DNA of 64,000 nt from Myxococcus eversor (GTDB taxonomy: Bacteria; Myxococcota; Myxococcia; Myxococcales; Myxococcaceae): positions 310,001 to 374,000 of the forward strand of contig NZ_JAAIXY010000003.1 in NCBI RefSeq assembly GCF_010894455.1, written 5' to 3'. The notes beneath the pieces are model-generated. The model did not search any database and had not been told where the DNA came from. It worked only from the letters and a program-made list of their open reading frames with translations. This document shows, piece after piece, positions 59,218-64,000 of this stretch. Both the position numbers and the translations under genes were made by a program. The first letter of the stretch is position 1, and each line of letters begins with the position of its first letter.

Positions 59218-60384
59218 ATGCGCGCCTCTCGCCTGCTCGCCTCCGCCGTCGTGGTGCTCGCCGTGTCGGCCTCCGCCTGCCGCAAGAGCCAGTCCCAGGG
59301 CACCGCCTCCCCCCAGGACTGCGTGCGCGTCGCGGACGACTGGGGGCCGGACGGCGCAGTGCCCATCACCGTGGACGTCGTCGCCGAGGGCCTTGAAGTC
59401 CCCTGGGGCATCGCCTGGCTGCCCGGTGGCGACGCGCTCGTCACCGAGCGACCCGGCCGCGTGAGGCTGCTCAAGGCAGGCGTCCTCCAGGCCCAGCCCG
59501 TCGCCACCGTGCGCATCACCCACGCCGCGGAGGGTGGACTGCTCGGCATCGCCGCCCACCCGGACTTCGCGACGAACCGCTGGTTCTACGTCTACGTCAC
59601 CACCGACGCGAACGGCCAGGATGAGAACCGCGTGGAGCGGTGGACCCTCTCCGAGGACCACACCACCGCGACGTTCGACCGCGTCGTCTTCGGCGGCATC
59701 CCCTCCGCCACCTACCACGACGGCGGACGCCTGCGCTTCGGCCCCGACGGCATGCTCTACGCGGGCACCGGTGACGCCCGGAAGCCGGACCGCTCGCAGG
59801 ACGCCAATGACCCCGCCGGCAAGCTCCTGCGCCTCACCCCCGAAGGACAAATCCCCCAGGACAACCCCTTCCCCCACTCCCCCGCGTTCCTCACCGGCAT
59901 CCGAAACCTCCAGGGTTGGGACTGGAAGGATGCCACCACGCTGTACGTCACGGACCACGGCCCGAGCGGCGAGACGATGCGTCGAGGACACGACGAGGTG
60001 AGCCTCGCGCGCCCCGGGAGCAACCTGGGCTGGCCCGGCATCTACTCGTGCGAGATTCACGAGGGCTGGGTGACGCCCTCGCTCACGTTCGCGGACGCGA
60101 TGCCTCCGGGAGGCGCCGCCCTCTACACCGGCACCGCCATCCCCGAGTGGAAGGGCTCGCTGCTGGTGGGGACGTTGGGCTCACGCCACCTGCACCGCGT
60201 GGAGTTCGCCTCGGACAACCCGGCCCGCGTCGCCCGCCACGAGGTGTACCTGCGCGACACGTACGGCCGGCTGCGCGAGGTGAGCATGGGTCCGGACGGC
60301 CACCTGTACGTCACCACCAGCAACTGCGACGGGCGCGGGGACTGCGGGCCGAAGAAGGACCTCATCCTCCGCGTGAGACGCTAG
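59218..60384 (+). CDS. PQQ-dependent sugar (sorbosone-type) dehydrogenase, lipoprotein
   Basis: 388 residues from the ATG at 59218; the frame runs further upstream without support. Lipobox SASAC at about residue 21 marks a periplasmic lipoprotein. The six-bladed propeller of the soluble glucose/sorbosone dehydrogenase family is recognisable from WGIAWLPGGDALVTERPGRV, the catalytic region GLLGIAAHPDF, the ATYHDGGRLRFGPDGMLYAG block and DHGPSGETM. These enzymes oxidise aldoses using PQQ. A cofactor gene set (pqq) is not within view. It probably scavenges sugars in the periplasm. Confidence 0.9.
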   Translation: MRASRLLASAVVVLAVSASACRKSQSQGTASPQDCVRVADDWGPDGAVPITVDVVAEGLEVPWGIAWLPGGDALVTERPGRVRLLKAGVLQAQPVATVRITHAAEGGLLGIAAHPDFATNRWFYVYVTTDANGQDENRVERWTLSEDHTTATFDRVVFGGIPSATYHDGGRLRFGPDGMLYAGTGDARKPDRSQDANDPAGKLLRLTPEGQIPQDNPFPHSPAFLTGIRNLQGWDWKDATTLYVTDHGPSGETMRRGHDEVSLARPGSNLGWPGIYSCEIHEGWVTPSLTFADAMPPGGAALYTGTAIPEWKGSLLVGTLGSRHLHRVEFASDNPARVARHEVYLRDTYGRLREVSMGPDGHLYVTTSNCDGRGDCGPKKDLILRVRR

Positions 60385-60424
60385 CCGAGCCCACGGGCGA
60401 CATGACGGTTCGCGCGAGGGGGTC

Positions 60425-62056
60425 GTGACCTCGCTCTTCCGTTCTGGAAGACTGCGCGCCGTGCACTTGGAGATGCCTCTCGTCATTGGACTGATGGTGG
60501 CGGCCATCGTCCTGGCCATCGCAGCCAAGCGGGCGAACCTGCCCTACAACGTGGCGCTCGTGGTGGGAGGCCTGCTCATCTCGGTGGGCAACCTGCTCCC
60601 CGGCGTGCCACCCCTCAACCCGGAGGTGGTGTTCCTCGTCTGCCTGCCGGCGCTGCTGTTCGAGGGAGGCATCACCGCGGACCTCAATGGCATCCGCGCC
60701 AATGCCCTGCCCATCCTCATACTGTCCACGCTCGGGATGGTGCTGGCCATTGGCGCCACGGGCACCGCGCTGCACTACCTGGTGGACCTGGCCCTCTGGC
60801 CCGCGCTGCTGTTGGGCGCGCTCCTGGCCGTGACGGACACCGTCTCCATCCTCTATGCGTTCCGTCGCGCCCCGGTGCCGCCGCGCTTGTCCGGCATCAT
60901 CCAGGGCGAGAGCCTCTTCAACGACGGCACGGCGCTGGTGGCCTACGCGGCCATCGCCAGCGTGGTGGCGGGAGCGGCGGCGCCGTCCCTGCCGATGCTG
61001 GCCGCGCGGGTGTTGCTCGCGTCGGCGGGTGGCGCGGTGGTGGGGCTCGCGGTGGGCATGCTGGGCGCCTTCGTCATCCGCCGCACCGAGGACCCGCTGG
61101 CCGAAATCATGGTGACGACGGCCGTGGCCCTGGCCTCGTTCGTGGTCGCCGAGCAGATTCACCTGTCGGGTGCCATCTCCGCCGTCGTCGCGGGACTGGC
61201 CGTCGGTGTCGGGCTGCGCAAGGACGTGTCCCCGCAGAGTCGGGTGGCCATCCACTCCTTCTGGGAGTACGCCACGTTCGGGGTGAACACCTTCCTCTTC
61301 CTGGCGGTGGGGCTCACCACCAGGCCGGAGACGCTCAGCGGCTACCTGCCGGAGACGGCCATCGCCGTGGCCTGCGTGCTGGGCGGGCGCGCGGTGGCCA
61401 TCTACGGGCCCTTCTTGCTGCTGCGGCTCATCCGGCCGGCGGAGGCCGTTCCACCGCGCTGGCAGCACGTGTTCATCGTGGGCAACATCAAGGGCGCGCT
61501 CTCCATCGGACTCGCGCTGGGTCTTCCGGAGACGACGCCGGGTCGCGAGAAGCTGGTGGCCATCGCCTTCGGCGTGACGCTGGTGTCGCTGGTGGGTCAG
61601 GGGTTGGTGCTCACCCACGCGCTGAAGTGGCTGGGCCTGTTCCAGCAGGACGAGGTGGCGCTGGCCATGTCCGAGCAGCGCGGCCGGCTCATCGCCAGTC
61701 GCGCGGCGCACCAGGAACTGGCGTCGCTGCACGAGCAGGGGATGGTGCCTCGGGCCGCGTATGACCACCTGCGCAGCGAGTATCAGGTGAGCATCGCGCG
61801 GGCGGAGCGCGAGCTGCGGCGGCTCAATGACCATCATCTCGCGCAGGGGGCACGGGACCTCATCGCCCTGCGACGGCGGCTCATCGACGCGGAGCGCACG
61901 GCGTTGCAGGTGGCGCGCAGGAGCGGGCTCATCCCCGAGACGACGGCGGAGCACATGCTGGCGCAGTTGGATGAACGGACGCTGATGTTGGAGAAGGTGT
62001 TGCACGGAGCGCACGGCGACGAGCCGGTGGCGGAGCCCGGGAGGAAGGCGTCGTGA
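60425..62056 (+). CDS. CPA1-type cation/proton antiporter
   Basis: 543 residues from a GTG at 60425. About twelve transmembrane helices in the first 420 residues. Family motifs: PALLFEGGI, a membrane acidic pair region (LLAVTDTVSILYAF, where the more common form is TDPV), and the sequence GESLFNDGTALV, whose Asn-Asp pair matches the ion-binding Asp of CPA1/NhaP. A cytoplasmic C-terminal tail (about 420-543) is charged and helical. It exchanges sodium or potassium for protons across the inner membrane. The next gene starts inside its stop codon and encodes a TrkA-cNMP regulator, which points to K+ as a likely ion. Confidence 0.88.
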   Translation: MTSLFRSGRLRAVHLEMPLVIGLMVAAIVLAIAAKRANLPYNVALVVGGLLISVGNLLPGVPPLNPEVVFLVCLPALLFEGGITADLNGIRANALPILILSTLGMVLAIGATGTALHYLVDLALWPALLLGALLAVTDTVSILYAFRRAPVPPRLSGIIQGESLFNDGTALVAYAAIASVVAGAAAPSLPMLAARVLLASAGGAVVGLAVGMLGAFVIRRTEDPLAEIMVTTAVALASFVVAEQIHLSGAISAVVAGLAVGVGLRKDVSPQSRVAIHSFWEYATFGVNTFLFLAVGLTTRPETLSGYLPETAIAVACVLGGRAVAIYGPFLLLRLIRPAEAVPPRWQHVFIVGNIKGALSIGLALGLPETTPGREKLVAIAFGVTLVSLVGQGLVLTHALKWLGLFQQDEVALAMSEQRGRLIASRAAHQELASLHEQGMVPRAAYDHLRSEYQVSIARAERELRRLNDHHLAQGARDLIALRRRLIDAERTALQVARRSGLIPETTAEHMLAQLDERTLMLEKVLHGAHGDEPVAEPGRKAS

Positions 62057-63183
62057 AAATCGTCATCGCGGGAGGGGGACGGGTGGGAAGTGTGCTCGCG
62101 TCCCGGCTGGTGGCCGAGCAACACAGCGTGACGGTCATCGAGCGGGACTCAAGCATCTGCACGCGCCTCTTCGAGGAGGTGGGCGTGGTGGCGGTGTGCG
62201 GGGACGCGACGAGTCCTCAAGTGCTGGAAGCCGCGGGCGTGGCCTCGGCGGACGTGGCGGCGGGCGTGCTGGCGAGGGACCCGGAGAACCTGGCGTTCGC
62301 CATGCTGGTGCGCAGCATGTCTCCCGCGCGCATCATGGTGCGCATGCTCGACACGAGCTACCGCGAGGCCTACCGGTTGGCGGGCGTGAAGGAGCTGGTG
62401 GCGGAGGCGGAGGTGGTGGTGGCGAAGATGACCACGGCCATCGACTTCCCGCAGGTGGCCGGCTCGTTGCCGCTGGGCGATGGCGACACGGTGCTGTTCG
62501 AGCTGGCGTTGCCGTTGCGTGCGCGCGTCGCGGGGCAGACGGTGGCGCAGGTGCGGGCGATGGAGGGCTTCCCGCGCGAGTGCATCTTCATCGGCATGGT
62601 GGACCCGCAGGGCCGGGCGGCGCTGCCGGATGGGAGCACGGTGCTGAAGGCGGGGCACACCATCATCCTCGTCGCGCGGCGGGCGCAGCTCGCGGACGCG
62701 GTGACGTTCCTCACGGCGGAGCCGGTGGGTACGACGGGCGCGGCGGCGCTGGCGGCGACGTTGCGCAAGGTGGACTTCCTGGCGCCGTTGAATCCGGGGG
62801 AGCTGGAGGCGGTGGCGCGCGGCGCGGAGCACCTCCAGCGTCCGGCGGGCACGGAGCTGTTCCGGCAGGGCGACGCGGGAGAGAGCTTCTACGTGGTGCT
62901 CGCGGGCGAGGTGCAGCTCAAGGACACGGGGGGACAGGCCGTGGCCACGGTGAAGCCAGGAGGCTTCTTCGGGGAGTTGGCGCTGCTGACGGGCGAGCCG
63001 CGCACGGCCACGGCGGTGACTGCCACGGCCTGCGAGCTGGCGGCGGTGGGCCGCGAGGACTTCCGCAGCGTCGTCATGGCCAACCCGGGCGTGGCGCTGG
63101 AGATGAGCCGCATCCTCGGAGAGCGCCTGTCGCGCGCACAGGGCGGCAAGCCGCCCAAACGCTGGGGACTGTTCGGCCGGTAA
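62053..63183 (+). CDS. TrkA-N/TrkA-C protein fused to a cNMP-binding domain
   Basis: 376 residues starting with a GTG that overlaps the antiporter stop (GTGA). Residues 1-120 are a Rossmann RCK domain (GGGRVGSVLASRL, NAD-binding Gly-rich loop), 140-220 a TrkA-C domain, and 250-365 a cyclic-nucleotide-binding domain with the phosphate-binding cassette FFGELALLTGEPRTA, including the Arg that contacts the phosphate. RCK domains gate K+ channels and antiporters; the fusion suggests that this antiporter is controlled by both NAD(H)/K+ and a cyclic nucleotide. Confidence 0.92.
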   Translation: MKIVIAGGGRVGSVLASRLVAEQHSVTVIERDSSICTRLFEEVGVVAVCGDATSPQVLEAAGVASADVAAGVLARDPENLAFAMLVRSMSPARIMVRMLDTSYREAYRLAGVKELVAEAEVVVAKMTTAIDFPQVAGSLPLGDGDTVLFELALPLRARVAGQTVAQVRAMEGFPRECIFIGMVDPQGRAALPDGSTVLKAGHTIILVARRAQLADAVTFLTAEPVGTTGAAALAATLRKVDFLAPLNPGELEAVARGAEHLQRPAGTELFRQGDAGESFYVVLAGEVQLKDTGGQAVATVKPGGFFGELALLTGEPRTATAVTATACELAAVGREDFRSVVMANPGVALEMSRILGERLSRAQGGKPPKRWGLFGR

Positions 63184-63226
63184 CCGCCGAGGCATCGGGC
63201 AGGAAATCCACAGGGAACCGGAGAGC

Positions 63227-63652
63227 ATGATGCGCGCGCAATGGGCCCTCTGGCTGGGGCTCCTCCTCGTCGGTGCTGGCTGTTCGACGAGCCGGGTCGT
63301 CCGCCTGGATACAGGCTCTGGGACCTCTCTTGTCCACAAGCCTTTCACGGAAGACGACTCCGGCCCCTCCACCGTACGCGGCGGCCCCTGGACGCCACGC
63401 TTCAGGAAAATCTTCAGGAAGGCGGGGATGGAGCTGAAGGACTCCGAGAACATCGTCCCCCTCGAGGGACACAAAGGGCCTCATCCCCAGGCGTATCACG
63501 AGCGCGTCTTCGACCAATTGAACGGTGCCACCGCGAACTGTCGCAAGGTGGAGGAATGCCGTGAGGCCCTGACACGCGCACTCCAGAAGCTGGCCAAGGA
63601 AGTCTCCACCCGAGGCACGGACCTCAACAAGCTCGTGACGCAAGGAAGGTAG
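63227..63652 (+). CDS. Short lipoprotein with AHH-type nuclease motif (TIGR02269-like)
   Basis: 141 residues. Lipobox VGAGC at residue 19. The beginning (STSRVVRLDTGSGTS) recalls the Myxococcus paralogous lipoprotein family TIGR02269. Residues 76-98 carry a His-rich motif, with VPLEGHKGPHPQAYHE placing His at 82, 86 and 91, the pattern of the AHH nuclease toxins. It is shorter than most such proteins, so the spacer between lipid anchor and toxin is nearly absent. The immunity gene follows 15 bp after. Two ATGs at 63227 and 63230 are possible. Delivery by outer-membrane exchange is inference. Confidence 0.75.
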   Translation: MMRAQWALWLGLLLVGAGCSTSRVVRLDTGSGTSLVHKPFTEDDSGPSTVRGGPWTPRFRKIFRKAGMELKDSENIVPLEGHKGPHPQAYHERVFDQLNGATANCRKVEECREALTRALQKLAKEVSTRGTDLNKLVTQGR

Positions 63653-63667
63653 CGGTTGGAAACACCC

Positions 63668-64000
63668 ATGCCGAGTCGCTTCTTCAGGATGGCCGAGGAT
63701 GTCCAGGCCGGGAACTGGTACCTGGGAGATGCCGAGGACTCTCGCGGACAAGAGGTGGAAGACCCTTGGATGTTCAGGGGCGGGCGGACTGTCCGCGTTG
63801 AAGGTCCGCTGAGCATCCCCATCGACGAGCAGGGCAAAGCGCTGGATTTCTCCCTGGCGGGCGTGGGCCTCGCGCCCATCGTCCACGTCAAGGTGGCAAC
63901 CCTCGTCTCCGAGCTGGCTCCCGACGATGTGCAGACCGTGCCCGTCAGCATCAAGGGCCATCCGGACCAATACCTCATCCTGGTCGCCACCCGGCTCATC
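63668..64000 (+). CDS. Imm11-type (DUF1629) immunity protein (partial)
   Basis: The frame is open from the ATG at 63668 to the right edge (111 codons). The opening PSRFFRMAEDV, the VEDPWMFRGGRTV block and the final ELAPDDVQTVPVSIKGHPDQ region match Imm11, a family of immunity proteins for polymorphic toxins. It lies 15 bp after the AHH-type toxin gene on the same strand. C-terminus outside the window. Confidence 0.78.
   Translation, partial: MPSRFFRMAEDVQAGNWYLGDAEDSRGQEVEDPWMFRGGRTVRVEGPLSIPIDEQGKALDFSLAGVGLAPIVHVKVATLVSELAPDDVQTVPVSIKGHPDQYLILVATRLI

Overview
The window looks like chromosomal DNA from a myxobacterium of the Myxococcus/Corallococcus/Pyxidicoccus type. The clues are the very high GC content (about 70% in the coding samples I counted), an MglA-like Ras GTPase, tandem PilT-family ATPases, a giant poly-HAMP hybrid kinase, an Oar-like receptor, many lipoproteins, and lipoprotein toxin/immunity pairs of the kind used for kin discrimination. 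I found no rRNA, tRNA, CRISPR array, insertion sequence or phage genes. The species assignment is inference.

Layout. 1-6.9 kb (mostly minus strand): two secreted lipoproteins, a VOC/ArsR/AHSA1 operon with a candidate operator, an NYN-domain protein, and a translationally coupled MglA-like GTPase plus PocR-type histidine kinase. 7.2-12.4 kb (plus): an acetyltransferase, two tandem PilT-like ATPases with complementary losses in the His box, a hypothetical protein and a second acetyltransferase. 12.4-17.8 kb: a lipoprotein, a metallo-hydrolase remnant, a secreted zinc metalloprotease with a coupled membrane partner, methionine aminopeptidase and a truncated LysR regulator. 17.9-25.6 kb: a TonB-dependent receptor, a lipoprotein, a DinG-type helicase, and a zinc-ribbon membrane protein coupled to an M50 intramembrane protease. 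25.8-38.2 kb: small lipoproteins, a HAD hydrolase, a histone H1-like protein, an EF-hand lipoprotein, a diacylglycerol-kinase-like enzyme with a likely CTG start, a large repeat/PDZ protein, HrcA, an EamA transporter and a large secreted protein.

38.2-40.5 kb holds a lipoprotein with a C-terminal Tox-REase-5 nuclease domain and its Imm52 immunity gene; the nuclease end is much lower in GC (about 54%) than the lipoprotein front (about 70%). 40.5-50 kb holds two hybrid sensor kinases, one of about 2,470 residues built around fourteen tandem 92-residue HAMP units. 50-57.6 kb holds a membrane-anchored hypothetical, an Oar-like receptor, a Gly/Ser-rich secreted protein, a small receiver-like protein, a degenerate E2 acyltransferase and a DUF1684 protein. 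57.8-58.4 kb is a deleted yjjJ/hipA-like pseudogene behind a 24-bp direct repeat. 58.4-63.2 kb holds a PfpI-family protein, a sugar dehydrogenase and a CPA1 antiporter overlapping a TrkA-cNMP regulator. The right end is a second lipoprotein toxin/immunity pair (AHH-like, Imm11) that runs off the edge.

The main themes are signalling and motility (GTPase, PilT pair, hybrid kinases), cell-surface biology (lipoproteins, receptors, proteases) and contact-dependent antagonism. Start codons were chosen from domain boundaries, Shine-Dalgarno spacing and ATGA overlaps; where these disagree the alternatives are stated.
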